Origin: Rhodospirillaceae bacterium
GTDB taxonomy: Bacteria > Pseudomonadota > Alphaproteobacteria > Rhodospirillales > Magnetovibrionaceae
Assembly (NCBI GenBank): GCA_002401565.1
Contig: NVTL01000002.1
Location: 62,998-77,747 of the forward strand
DNA length: 14,750 nucleotides
Direction of reading: 5' to 3'
Shown here: in pieces, positions 6,755 through 13,726 of the stretch
How positions within the stretch are numbered: position 1 is the stretch's first letter
How the letters are laid out: every line of letters starts with the position of its first letter
Program-made: the position numbers and the translations under genes
Notes under the pieces: model-generated
Told to the model about the DNA's origin: nothing
The model's database searches: none
What the model saw: the letters and a program-made list of their open reading frames with translations, nothing else

Positions 6755-6798
6755 AAAAATTGAAGTCCCTATCTATAAGTTCTGGTTTTTCCTATACC

Positions 6799-6811
6799 CA
6801 GTAGAGTACTG
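6799..6811. repeat. Small dyad in the hemC/tsaD divergent region
   Basis: CAGTA (6799-6803) and TACTG (6807-6811) form a perfect 5-bp inverted repeat around GAG, roughly midway between the two divergent start codons. It could be an operator half-site pair, but it is short enough to be chance. Confidence 0.3.
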
Positions 6812-6839
6812 TCTGAGCACAGGCAAAAAAGGGTTATAC

Positions 6840-7898
6840 ATGAAAGTTCTGGGCATAGAAACCAGTTGTGACGAAACAGCGGCCGCAATTGTCACCGACA
6901 CGGGTGAAATTCTGGCTGATGTGGTGCTTTCGCAGATCGAATTGCATCAGCCGTTTGGCGGCATAGTGCCCGAAGTGGCGGCGCGCGCGCACTTAGAATT
7001 TGCCGATCAAGTGGTCAAGGACGCTATGGATCAAGCGGGTCTAGACTTCAAAGACTTAGATGCCGTGGCCGTAACCGGGGGTCCGGGGCTGATCGGCGGC
7101 GTGATTGTTGGTGTGATGACCGCCAAAGCCATTGCCCTAGCCCACAATCTTCCCTTTATCGCCGTCAATCATTTAGAAGGCCACGCCCTAACCGCGCGCC
7201 TCACCAACCAAACCGCATTTCCGTATTTATTATTGCTGGTATCGGGCGGACATACCCAATTGTTGGCCGTTAAGGGCATTGGTGATTTTATCCGCCTGGG
7301 CACCACCATTGATGACGCTGTTGGCGAAGCTTTTGATAAATCAGCTAAAATCTTAGGTTTAGGCTATCCGGGTGGGCCGATGATTGAGGCTGAAGCTGAA
7401 TTTGGCAACCCCAAGCGTTTTGATCTGCCCCGTCCCTTGCGTGGCCGACCAGGCTGTAATTTTTCGTTTTCCGGCCTGAAAGCCGCCGTAAAGCGCAAAG
7501 TTGATGCCCTGCCCCCCGGCGATTTGCTGGATCAAGACGTCAAGGACATGGCGGCCTCTTTTCAAGCCGCCGTCACAGATGTCATCGGCGAACGCACTTT
7601 AAAAGCCATAAAAGAATTTCGTACGCTTTGCCCGAACGGAAAATCATTGGTGATTGCCGGCGGCGTGGCTGCGAACACCGCGTTGCGCACGCGTTTGCAA
7701 GACATCGCCACCAAAGAAGGCTTCGAATTGGTCGCCCCGCCGCTGAACCTTTGCACCGACAACGGCGCCATGATTGCGTGGGCCGGATTAGAGCATTTTA
7801 AATTAAATCAAACAAGTGACTTAAATTTTGCACCCCGCCCACGCTGGCCGTTGGACCCAAATGCCCCCAAAGCGGCGGGAGCTGGTGTAAAGGCTTAA
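6840..7898 (+). CDS. tsaD: tRNA N6-threonylcarbamoyladenosine transferase TsaD
   Basis: Transfers the threonylcarbamoyl group to A37 of ANN-decoding tRNAs together with TsaB and TsaE, completing t6A synthesis. The 352-residue product starts with the ASKHA-fold signature MKVLGIETSCDETA. It carries the metal-binding NHLEGH motif (H111, H115), LVSGGHTQL, the DDAVGEAFDK segment, the phosphate loop region VIAGGVAANTALR and CTDNGAMIAW with the third metal ligand D307. Length is normal for bacterial TsaD (about 335-360), with a short Pro/Ala-rich tail. A GGG-containing ribosome binding site lies 6 nt before the ATG. Its neighbours hemC (divergent) and gpsA (64 bp downstream) are the usual ones in alphaproteobacteria. 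It is an essential-type gene, and the adjacent tRNA-Thr is itself a t6A substrate class. Confidence 0.97.
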   Translation: MKVLGIETSCDETAAAIVTDTGEILADVVLSQIELHQPFGGIVPEVAARAHLEFADQVVKDAMDQAGLDFKDLDAVAVTGGPGLIGGVIVGVMTAKAIALAHNLPFIAVNHLEGHALTARLTNQTAFPYLLLLVSGGHTQLLAVKGIGDFIRLGTTIDDAVGEAFDKSAKILGLGYPGGPMIEAEAEFGNPKRFDLPRPLRGRPGCNFSFSGLKAAVKRKVDALPPGDLLDQDVKDMAASFQAAVTDVIGERTLKAIKEFRTLCPNGKSLVIAGGVAANTALRTRLQDIATKEGFELVAPPLNLCTDNGAMIAWAGLEHFKLNQTSDLNFAPRPRWPLDPNAPKAAGAGVKA

Positions 7899-7906
7899 CG
7901 TGGTGC

Positions 7907-7935
7907 TTGAATGATGGTCCTGAACGGCGCATTAT
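7907..7935 (+). promoter_or_regulatory. Candidate promoter for gpsA
   Basis: TTGAAT (7907-7912) and CATTAT (7930-7935) are spaced by 17 bp in the 64-bp gap between tsaD and gpsA, each matching 4 of 6 consensus positions. It could give gpsA a promoter of its own besides readthrough from tsaD. The match is modest. Confidence 0.28.
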
Positions 7936-7950
7936 TAGGGTATCAAAAAT

Positions 7951-7956
7951 AAGGAG
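7951..7956 (+). promoter_or_regulatory. Ribosome binding site of gpsA
   Basis: AAGGAG lies 6 nt upstream of the GTG at 7963. It is the best Shine-Dalgarno match I saw in the window, and it decides the GTG start for gpsA. Confidence 0.8.
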
Positions 7957-7962
7957 AAGAAC

Positions 7963-8952
7963 GTGAAGAGCATCGGAATTTTAGGAGCAGGCGCCTTTGG
8001 CACCGCAATGGCCACGGCTATGGCGAGAGCCGGACTGGACGTCTTAATTCAAGCCTATGAACCAGAAGTTGCCGCCGAAATTAACGAGCAGCACGTCAAC
8101 GCGACGTATTTGCCCGATGCTCCGTTGGACCCCAAAATTCGCGCCACCACATCCATCGAAGAAGCGGTGCAATGTGACGCGGTTATTATTGCCACACCGG
8201 CGCAATTTTTGCGCAAAACATGCGAACTGGCTAAACCCTTCTGGACCCAAGATACCCCAGCAATTATATGTTCTAAGGGTATCGAACTTGGCACATTTAT
8301 GTTGCTGAGCGAGGTGGTTGAAGAGACCCTTGGGGACTTGGCCCCCATCGCAATTTTGTCCGGCCCGACCTTTGCCATCGAAGTCGCCAAAGAAATGCCG
8401 ACGGCACTGACATTGGCCTGTAAAGATCAAAAATTAGGTCAAGATTTATGCAACAGTTTCAGCAGCCGATGCTTTCGCACCTATTGCAGCCCCGACGTCG
8501 TCGGCGCCCAATTGGGCGGGGCCATTAAAAACGTTTTGGCCATTGCCTGTGGCATTATCGAAGGCCGCAACATGGGCGGCAACGCGCGTGCCGCCATCAT
8601 CACCCGTGGCCTCGCCGAAATTGCCCGTTTGGGAGCCGTTTTGGGGGCGCATGAACACACCTTAATGGGCCTTTCTGGCCTTGGTGATGTGACCTTAACC
8701 TGCAGCGCCATGCAGTCTAGAAATTTCTCCTTAGGTGCCGCTTTGGGTAAAGGTCAATCGCTTAAGTCTATTTTAGCATCCCGAAAAACAGTTTCCGAAG
8801 GCGTTCATACCGCCGCCGCTGTTGTCGAAGTGGCCCGGCGCAATCAGGTCGACATGCCGATCTGCCAAGCCGTAGATGCCATCATCAATATGAATGCCGA
8901 TTTGGAATCCGTGATCAGTGGATTGCTGCGTCGCCCCCTTAACGTTGAATAA
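7963..8952 (+). CDS. gpsA: NAD(P)-dependent sn-glycerol-3-phosphate dehydrogenase
   Basis: Reduces dihydroxyacetone phosphate to glycerol-3-phosphate, the backbone for phospholipid synthesis, in the cytoplasm. The 329-residue protein begins with a Rossmann nucleotide-binding motif GILGAGAFGTAMA (GxGxxG at 8-13). It contains the conserved CSKGIE (K105) and LSGPTFAIEVAKE, the catalytic lysine K189 in GGAIKNVLAIACGI, TRGLAEIARLG and the substrate-site block GLSGLGDVTLTCSAMQSRNF. The GTG start is supported by a strong AAGGAG site and gives a compact N-terminus directly at the first beta strand. It sits between tsaD and a yciI-like gene, 12 bp before the latter, in the order expected for this lineage. 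Confidence 0.97.
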   Translation: MKSIGILGAGAFGTAMATAMARAGLDVLIQAYEPEVAAEINEQHVNATYLPDAPLDPKIRATTSIEEAVQCDAVIIATPAQFLRKTCELAKPFWTQDTPAIICSKGIELGTFMLLSEVVEETLGDLAPIAILSGPTFAIEVAKEMPTALTLACKDQKLGQDLCNSFSSRCFRTYCSPDVVGAQLGGAIKNVLAIACGIIEGRNMGGNARAAIITRGLAEIARLGAVLGAHEHTLMGLSGLGDVTLTCSAMQSRNFSLGAALGKGQSLKSILASRKTVSEGVHTAAAVVEVARRNQVDMPICQAVDAIINMNADLESVISGLLRRPLNVE

Positions 8953-8964
8953 AGAAGACACACT

Positions 8965-9246
8965 ATGCTTTTTGCGATATTTTGCACCGACAAACCAAAT
9001 TCATCCGCCATCCGAGCCGCCAATCGTGCGGATCATTTAGATTATGTGCGCGGCGTCATTGATCGTGTGGTCATGGCGGGCCCAACACAAAGCGACGATT
9101 TATCAGCCATGAACGGCAGTTTACTCATCATGGACTTTTCCGATAAAACCCAAGCCGAAGATTTTGCCGCCCATGACCCGTATGCAAAGGCAGGCCTGTT
9201 CGAAAGCGTCGTCATTCGTCCTTGGAAACAAGTTTTTCCGGAATAA
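8965..9246 (+). CDS. YciI-like family protein
   Basis: The 93-residue protein has the dimeric ferredoxin-like YciI fold pattern: a first strand MLFAIFCTDKP, R-x-x-H-L in NRADHLDYV with the conserved putative active-site His24, VVMAGP at the second strand, GSLLIMDF, and the closing AHDPYAKAGLFESVVIRPWK with the conserved DPY. The catalytic activity of most YciI proteins is unknown. It starts 12 bp after gpsA and probably shares its mRNA. The tsaD-gpsA-yciI string recurs in alphaproteobacteria, so the association looks stable, though no functional link is established. Confidence 0.88.
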   Translation: MLFAIFCTDKPNSSAIRAANRADHLDYVRGVIDRVVMAGPTQSDDLSAMNGSLLIMDFSDKTQAEDFAAHDPYAKAGLFESVVIRPWKQVFPE

Positions 9247-9255
9247 TAACATCAA

Positions 9256-9597
9256 ATGTTTATGTTTAAATCAAAAGCCTTAATTCAGCTGGATCAAATC
9301 AATGACGGCGACAGTGCCGCGGTCGTTGCCAAGATCGATGGTGTTAAAACCAGCTTGATCGTTGTGCGTCAAGGACAACAGGCTTTTGTCTATATCAATG
9401 TCTGCCCGCATATCGGTGCACCGCTGGATTTTGAGCCGGGGCGTTTTCTAAATCTAGAAAAAGACCTCATTCAATGTTCGGTGCACGGAGCTTTATTCAC
9501 CATTGATGCCGGAGCCTGCGTACAGGGCCCGTGCATAGGCAAACATTTAACCCCGGTTGCAACGCATATCAAAAAAGGTGCCGTATACTTAGATTAA
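9256..9597 (+). CDS. Small Rieske-type [2Fe-2S] protein
   Basis: The 113-residue protein contains a Rieske cluster motif: C50-P-H52 in CPHIGAPLD and C74-S-V-H77 in CSVHGALF, giving the two Cys and two His ligands. The following ACVQGPCIGKHL segment is typical of short Rieske ferredoxins. There is no signal peptide or transmembrane helix, so it is probably a cytoplasmic electron carrier or a small redox subunit. Two ATG codons (9256 and 9262) could start it and neither has a clear ribosome binding site; the first is listed. It lies 9 bp after the yciI-like gene and is likely in that transcript. No oxygenase or reductase partner is visible nearby. Confidence 0.88.
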   Translation: MFMFKSKALIQLDQINDGDSAAVVAKIDGVKTSLIVVRQGQQAFVYINVCPHIGAPLDFEPGRFLNLEKDLIQCSVHGALFTIDAGACVQGPCIGKHLTPVATHIKKGAVYLD

Positions 9598-9623
9598 ACG
9601 TCTCAGATGCCCCTTGCCGCCGA

Positions 9624-9629
9624 TATAAT
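9624..9629 (+). promoter_or_regulatory. Candidate -10 box upstream of acs
   Basis: A perfect TATAAT stands 53 bp before the acs ATG, in the 85-bp gap after the Rieske gene. No good -35 box is found 16-18 bp upstream, so the promoter would be weak or activator-dependent. Acs genes are commonly activator-controlled, but no specific site is recognised here. Confidence 0.35.
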
Positions 9630-9682
9630 TTTCCTCAATACTCATTCTTTAAAATTGTCACTCCTGCAAAAAGGCCTTCCCC

Positions 9683-11623
9683 ATGACCGATGCTCAAGTC
9701 TTTCCCGTTCCTGCCGCCACAGCCAAAGCGGCTTGGGCAGATGATGCCAAATATAAGGCCATGTATCAGCAATCTATTGATAATCCAGAGGAATTTTGGG
9801 GTAAAGAAGGCAAGCGCCTAGACTGGATTAAACCGTATACACAAGTCAAAGACGTCAGTTATGACATTCCCGGTGTTTCCATCAAATGGTATCCGGACGG
9901 GACGTTAAATGCTTCATCAAATTGCATTGACCGTCATTTGGCCACCCGTGGGGATCAAACGGCGATCATTTGGGAAGGCGATGACCCGAATGAGTCTAAA
10001 AATATCTCTTATCAGGAACTGCACGATGAAGTCTGTAAATTCGCCAATGCCATGAAGGCCCGCGGCGTTAAAAAAGGCAGTGTTGTCACCATTTACATGC
10101 CGATGATCGTCGAAGCCGCTTATGCCATGTTGGCCTGCACCCGCATTGGCGCCATTCATTCCGTGGTTTTTGGCGGATTTTCCCCCGATGCCTTGGCCGG
10201 GCGCATCCAAGATTGCGACAGTCATGTGGTGATCACCGCCGACGAAGGTCTGCGCGGTGCAAAAACCATTCCTTTAAAAGCCAATACCGACGCAGCCGTG
10301 GCCCAGTGCCCCAGTATTGATACGGTTTTTGTCGTCAAACGCACGGGCGGCACCATCGATTGGAATGATAAATTAGACGTTTGGTACCACGATGCAGTGG
10401 CCGATCAGCCCACCACATGCGAACCCGAAGTCCTGAATGCCGAAGATCCCATGTTCATTTTGTACACATCCGGGTCAACGGGCAAACCCAAAGGCGTTTT
10501 GCATACCACTGGCGGCTATATGGTTTATGCCGCGATGACCCATCAATATGTGTTTGATTATCATGATGGTGAAGTTTATTGGTGCACGGCGGATGTGGGT
10601 TGGGTCACCGGACACAGCTACATTATATATGGACCACTGGCCAATGGCGCGACCACATTGATGTTCGAAGGTGTACCCAATTACCCAGATACATCGCGTT
10701 TTTGGCAAGTTTGCGACAAACACAACGTAAATATTTTCTACACCGCCCCCACCGCCATTCGCGCGCTGATGCGCGACGGTGATGGTCCGGTTAAATCCAC
10801 ATCACGTAAGTCATTGCGTTTGTTGGGTTCTGTTGGCGAACCCATCAATCCAGAGGCTTGGATGTGGTATTATAATGTGGTGGGTGACGGACGTTGCCCC
10901 ATTGTTGATACGTGGTGGCAGACCGAAACAGGCGGCATTATGATTACGCCCTTGCCTGGCGCAACCGCCTTAAAACCTGGCTCGGCCACGCGACCATTTT
11001 TTGGCATACAACCCGAATTGGTTGATGGTGATGGCAAACCCTTAGAAGGCGCAACATCAGGAAACCTTTGTATTACTGATAGTTGGCCCGGACAGATGCG
11101 ATCTTTGTATGGGGATCATGATCGTTTCGAACAAACCTATTTTTCAACATATCCCGGCAAATATTTTACCGGAGATGGCTGTCGCCGCGATGAAGACGGC
11201 TATTATTGGATCACCGGGCGTGTTGATGACGTGATCAATGTGTCCGGACACCGTATGGGAACAGCCGAAGTTGAAAGTGCTTTGGTCGCCCATGCAAAGG
11301 TCGCTGAGGCAGCTGTTGTTGGAGCTCCGCACGAAATTAAAGGTCAAGGCATTTACGCTTATGTCACTCTAAACGCAGGTGAAAATCCAAGTGATGAGCT
11401 TAAAAAAGATTTGGTGAAATGGGTCCGCAAAGAAATTGGCCCCATCGCCAGCCCCGATTGGATTCAATTTTCTCCGGGCCTGCCCAAAACAAGATCCGGC
11501 AAAATCATGCGGCGTATTCTACGCAAAATCGGCGAAAATGATTTTTCCAACTTGGGCGATACCTCAACACTGGCTGATCCATCTGTTGTTGAAGATTTAA
11601 TCGAAAATCGCCAGAACCGCTAA
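9683..11623 (+). CDS. acs: Acetyl-CoA synthetase (AMP-forming)
   Basis: Activates acetate to acetyl-CoA through acetyl-AMP, for growth on or recycling of acetate. The 646-residue protein matches full-length Acs. It has an N-terminal ACS domain, the P-loop [19 protein letters not shown] (261-279), the acetate-pocket motif [10 protein letters not shown] (409-418), [20 protein letters not shown] at the domain hinge, and [15 protein letters not shown] with Lys607, the residue whose acetylation silences the family. The tryptophan pair in the WWQTETG motif is typical of acetyl-specific rather than longer-chain enzymes. A weak AAGG site lies about 8 nt upstream of the ATG. It is followed 21 bp later by a strong terminator, so it is the last gene of its unit and is probably transcribed mainly alone. 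Confidence 0.97.
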   Translation: MTDAQVFPVPAATAKAAWADDAKYKAMYQQSIDNPEEFWGKEGKRLDWIKPYTQVKDVSYDIPGVSIKWYPDGTLNASSNCIDRHLATRGDQTAIIWEGDDPNESKNISYQELHDEVCKFANAMKARGVKKGSVVTIYMPMIVEAAYAMLACTRIGAIHSVVFGGFSPDALAGRIQDCDSHVVITADEGLRGAKTIPLKANTDAAVAQCPSIDTVFVVKRTGGTIDWNDKLDVWYHDAVADQPTTCEPEVLNAEDPMFILYTSGSTGKPKGVLHTTGGYMVYAAMTHQYVFDYHDGEVYWCTADVGWVTGHSYIIYGPLANGATTLMFEGVPNYPDTSRFWQVCDKHNVNIFYTAPTAIRALMRDGDGPVKSTSRKSLRLLGSVGEPINPEAWMWYYNVVGDGRCPIVDTWWQTETGGIMITPLPGATALKPGSATRPFFGIQPELVDGDGKPLEGATSGNLCITDSWPGQMRSLYGDHDRFEQTYFSTYPGKYFTGDGCRRDEDGYYWITGRVDDVINVSGHRMGTAEVESALVAHAKVAEAAVVGAPHEIKGQGIYAYVTLNAGENPSDELKKDLVKWVRKEIGPIASPDWIQFSPGLPKTRSGKIMRRILRKIGENDFSNLGDTSTLADPSVVEDLIENRQNR

Positions 11624-11644
11624 GCCGCTTCCCGAATAGACTTT

Positions 11645-11682
11645 AAAAAGGCCAGCTCGGCGCACACCGGGCTGGCCTTTTT
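11645..11682 (+). terminator. Rho-independent terminator after acs
   Basis: The stem AAAAAGGCCAGCTCGG pairs with CCGGGCTGGCCTTTTT (one G-U pair) around the 6-nt loop CGCACA. It ends in TTTTT and begins 21 bp after the acs stop. The run of A at the 5' side makes it potentially bidirectional. Confidence 0.92.
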
Positions 11683-11938
11683 GTGCATATTTAGACTGTT
11701 TAGAATAATCCTGTTATTTGTTCCTCTGAAAACAAACACTAATTCGAGCTTTTGTAATAGATTAATGAATTTGTGCCCCAACGATCCCCATTTTGTGGCG
11801 CCTTTATAAAAGGCCTGGCAGCGCAGAATAAGATTTAACGATTGTCCCAATATTGAACTTCATTTACCTACACGTGCAGTCACTTAGATTGTAAAATTTA
11901 CGCTTCATACAGCTTTCGCAATGGTTTTTGTTTCAAAA

Positions 11939-11955
11939 GCACGATGATTTCGTGC
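11939..11955 (+). repeat. Small hairpin in the AT-rich gap
   Basis: GCACGA and TCGTGC form a 6-bp stem around TGATT. A run of six T lies a few bases downstream (11962-11967), so on the plus strand it could be a weak terminator-like structure, for example at the end of a small RNA. The distance from stem to T-run is longer than usual. Confidence 0.3.
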
Positions 11956-11968
11956 CGTACATTTTTTC

Positions 11969-11988
11969 AGTCTGAAAATTTTAGGACT
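11969..11988. repeat. Imperfect 20-bp dyad in the AT-rich gap
   Basis: AGTC at 11969-11972 and GACT at 11985-11988 flank a central AAAATTTT, giving dyad symmetry at 16 of 20 positions. The size and symmetry would fit a dimeric regulator site. Confidence 0.3.
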
Positions 11989-12048
11989 CTATGCGCGCGC
12001 CTCAAAAAAGTGTCGCCCTATCATTACCCTTATAAAACAATTTATTTT

Positions 12049-12064
12049 TGATAAATATTTATCA
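12049..12064. repeat. Perfect 16-bp AT-rich palindrome
   Basis: TGATAAATATTTATCA is identical to its reverse complement over all 16 bases. With no loop it is more like a protein-binding site than an RNA hairpin. No gene starts within 300 bp of it. Confidence 0.5.
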
Positions 12065-12288
12065 TTTCCTAAGGCCAATAAACGAAAATTATGACGGTCT
12101 ATGCATATTCAGAAAATGGATGATTGAAATATTTCTTTTCCTAATATTTAACATTAGATGTATATTTATCGATTAAGAACAAGCGGATAGTTATTAATTA
12201 CGCAAACGGAAATAATAATAATTTTGGTTTCATTTGCTGTAAAGCGGGCCTTTAGTCTAAATCTGACCTGTCTCAATTGCTCTTTCTT

Positions 12289-12318
12289 TTCAGATTCAAA
12301 AACTACACTTTATATATT
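12289..12318 (+). promoter_or_regulatory. Candidate promoter of rsmB
   Basis: TTCAGA (12289-12294, 4 of 6) and TATATT (12313-12318, 5 of 6) are separated by 18 bp. Transcription would start about 55 bp before the rsmB ATG. The call is uncertain because the surrounding DNA is AT-rich. Confidence 0.3.
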
Positions 12319-12377
12319 CCTGCCGCCTGCATCGTGGTATAGGAACGGACCCGATAACCCGCACAAATGGACCCGCC

Positions 12378-13652
12378 ATGCCCCGCGCTGCTGCCTATGC
12401 CCTTTTAGATTCTGTTCTTGGTCAAAAACGACTTCTTGATGACGCCATGGACCGCACGCCTTCGTTTGCGGCCTTGCCAGACCGTGATCGCGGACTTGCG
12501 GCGTTGATCACCCGCACAGCCTTGCGCCATTTGGGCGAAATTGATGCGGTGATGGACGCTTATTTAGACAAACCCTTGGGCAAACGCGGACGCGGCGTGA
12601 TTAACATCATGCGCGTCGGCCTAACCCAGCTGTTGTTTTTAGATATGGCCGAACACGCCGCCGTCAGTACCGCCGTAGATTTGTGTAAAGGCGGCAGTTT
12701 GGCGCCGTATCGTAAGTTGACCAACGCTATTTTGCGCCGGGCGCAACGCGAAGGCCGTGATTTTTTAGAAACCCTAGACGCCGCAAAGCTTAATACTTCG
12801 CCTTGGCTCTGGGACAGCTGGGTTGAAGCTTATGGCGAACCTACGGCGCGCGCCATTGCGGCTCAACACATCAGCGAGCCGCCGATTGATTTGACCTGCA
12901 AAGATAACCCATCCGATTGGGCCGAACAATTAGACGCAGACCTTATGCCCACGGGAACGTTGCGACTTCGCAATAAGGCTTCCGTGGTAACCTTGCCCGG
13001 ATTTGATGAGGGAGCTTGGTGGGTACAAGACGCCGCCGCCGCCCTGCCCGCACGGCTTTTGGGCGATGTTAAAGACACCGACGTCATCGATCTTTGTGCA
13101 GCACCCGGTGGGAAAACCATGGAATTGGCCGCTGCTGGAGCCCGCGTGATTGCCGTGGATCGTTCTGAAAAACGCCTCAAACGTGTGCAGCAAAACCTTG
13201 ATCGCACCCAATTGACCGCCAAGATCGTGACCGCCGATGCCGAAACATGGCGTCCGGATCATTTGGCCGACGCGGTGCTGTTGGATGCCCCTTGTTCCGC
13301 AACCGGAACAGCCCGTCGGCACCCAGATGTTTTGCACCTGAAAAGCCAAGACGATGTTTTAAAGTTGGCAAATCTTCAGGCCCGACTGTTAAAGGCTTCG
13401 GTCGACATGGTGCGCACAGGGGGATTAATTGTTTTTTGCACCTGTTCTTTGCAACCCGAAGAAGGCATTGACCAAATCAAAGCCCTTTTGGCCAGCGGCG
13501 CCCCTGTCGTTTTGGACCCGATCCAACCCAGCGAAGCCGGAACCCTAACGTCGATTGTCACCCCCGAAGGCTACCTGCGCACATTGCCCAGCCATATGGG
13601 TGAACGGGGCGGCATGGATGGATTTTTTGCGGCACGTTTGCGAAAAACTTAA
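12378..13652 (+). CDS. rsmB: 16S rRNA (cytosine(967)-C5)-methyltransferase RsmB
   Basis: Methylates C967 (E. coli numbering) of 16S rRNA using S-adenosylmethionine. The 424-residue product has an N-terminal NusB-like helical RNA-binding domain (about 1-130), a linker, and a C-terminal Rossmann methyltransferase domain. Visible motifs are DLCAAPGGKTMELA (motif I, 238-251), AVDRSEKRLKRV, LLDAPCSATGTARRHPD with the release cysteine C306, and FCTCSLQPEEG with the nucleophile C356. The C-terminus ends with the typical GGMDGFFAARL strand. The ATG at 12378 gives the expected NusB start, although no strong ribosome binding site precedes it. It is followed by a heparinase II/III-like gene, a pairing common in alphaproteobacteria, where purH usually comes next. 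Confidence 0.95.
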   Translation: MPRAAAYALLDSVLGQKRLLDDAMDRTPSFAALPDRDRGLAALITRTALRHLGEIDAVMDAYLDKPLGKRGRGVINIMRVGLTQLLFLDMAEHAAVSTAVDLCKGGSLAPYRKLTNAILRRAQREGRDFLETLDAAKLNTSPWLWDSWVEAYGEPTARAIAAQHISEPPIDLTCKDNPSDWAEQLDADLMPTGTLRLRNKASVVTLPGFDEGAWWVQDAAAALPARLLGDVKDTDVIDLCAAPGGKTMELAAAGARVIAVDRSEKRLKRVQQNLDRTQLTAKIVTADAETWRPDHLADAVLLDAPCSATGTARRHPDVLHLKSQDDVLKLANLQARLLKASVDMVRTGGLIVFCTCSLQPEEGIDQIKALLASGAPVVLDPIQPSEAGTLTSIVTPEGYLRTLPSHMGERGGMDGFFAARLRKT

Positions 13653-13726
13653 AATATAGAACACGCAGGCCGCACCCTGTGACGGACGTCCTTGTATATG
13701 CGATTTAGAGCTGATATCCATCAGTT

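Larger units (their letters stand above)
11683..12377. other. AT-rich intergenic region without a convincing gene
   Basis: About 0.7 kb between the acs terminator and rsmB, visibly more AT-rich than both flanks, especially around 12030-12230. The short open frames here are unconvincing: one runs antisense through the acs terminator, another overlaps rsmB out of frame. I see no tRNA, rRNA, known riboswitch or transposase fragment. It does hold several symmetric elements: a small hairpin at 11939-11955, a dyad at 11969-11988, a perfect 16-bp palindrome at 12049-12064, and a candidate rsmB promoter near 12289-12318. It may be regulatory, a small-RNA locus, or the remains of decayed accessory DNA. 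Confidence 0.6.

Noticed and set aside
11620..11850. 76-codon minus-strand open frame downstream of acs
   Set aside because: It runs through the acs terminator hairpin and overlaps the acs stop; the product shows no family features and no ribosome binding site was seen.
11683..12377. Chromosomal replication origin in the AT-rich gap
   Set aside because: I found no TTATCCACA-type DnaA boxes or CtrA-type TTAA-N7-TTAA sites, and the flanking genes are not those usually beside alphaproteobacterial origins.
12224..12439. 71-codon plus-strand frame before rsmB
   Set aside because: It overlaps the start of rsmB in another frame and its Cys/Trp/Pro-rich product looks random.
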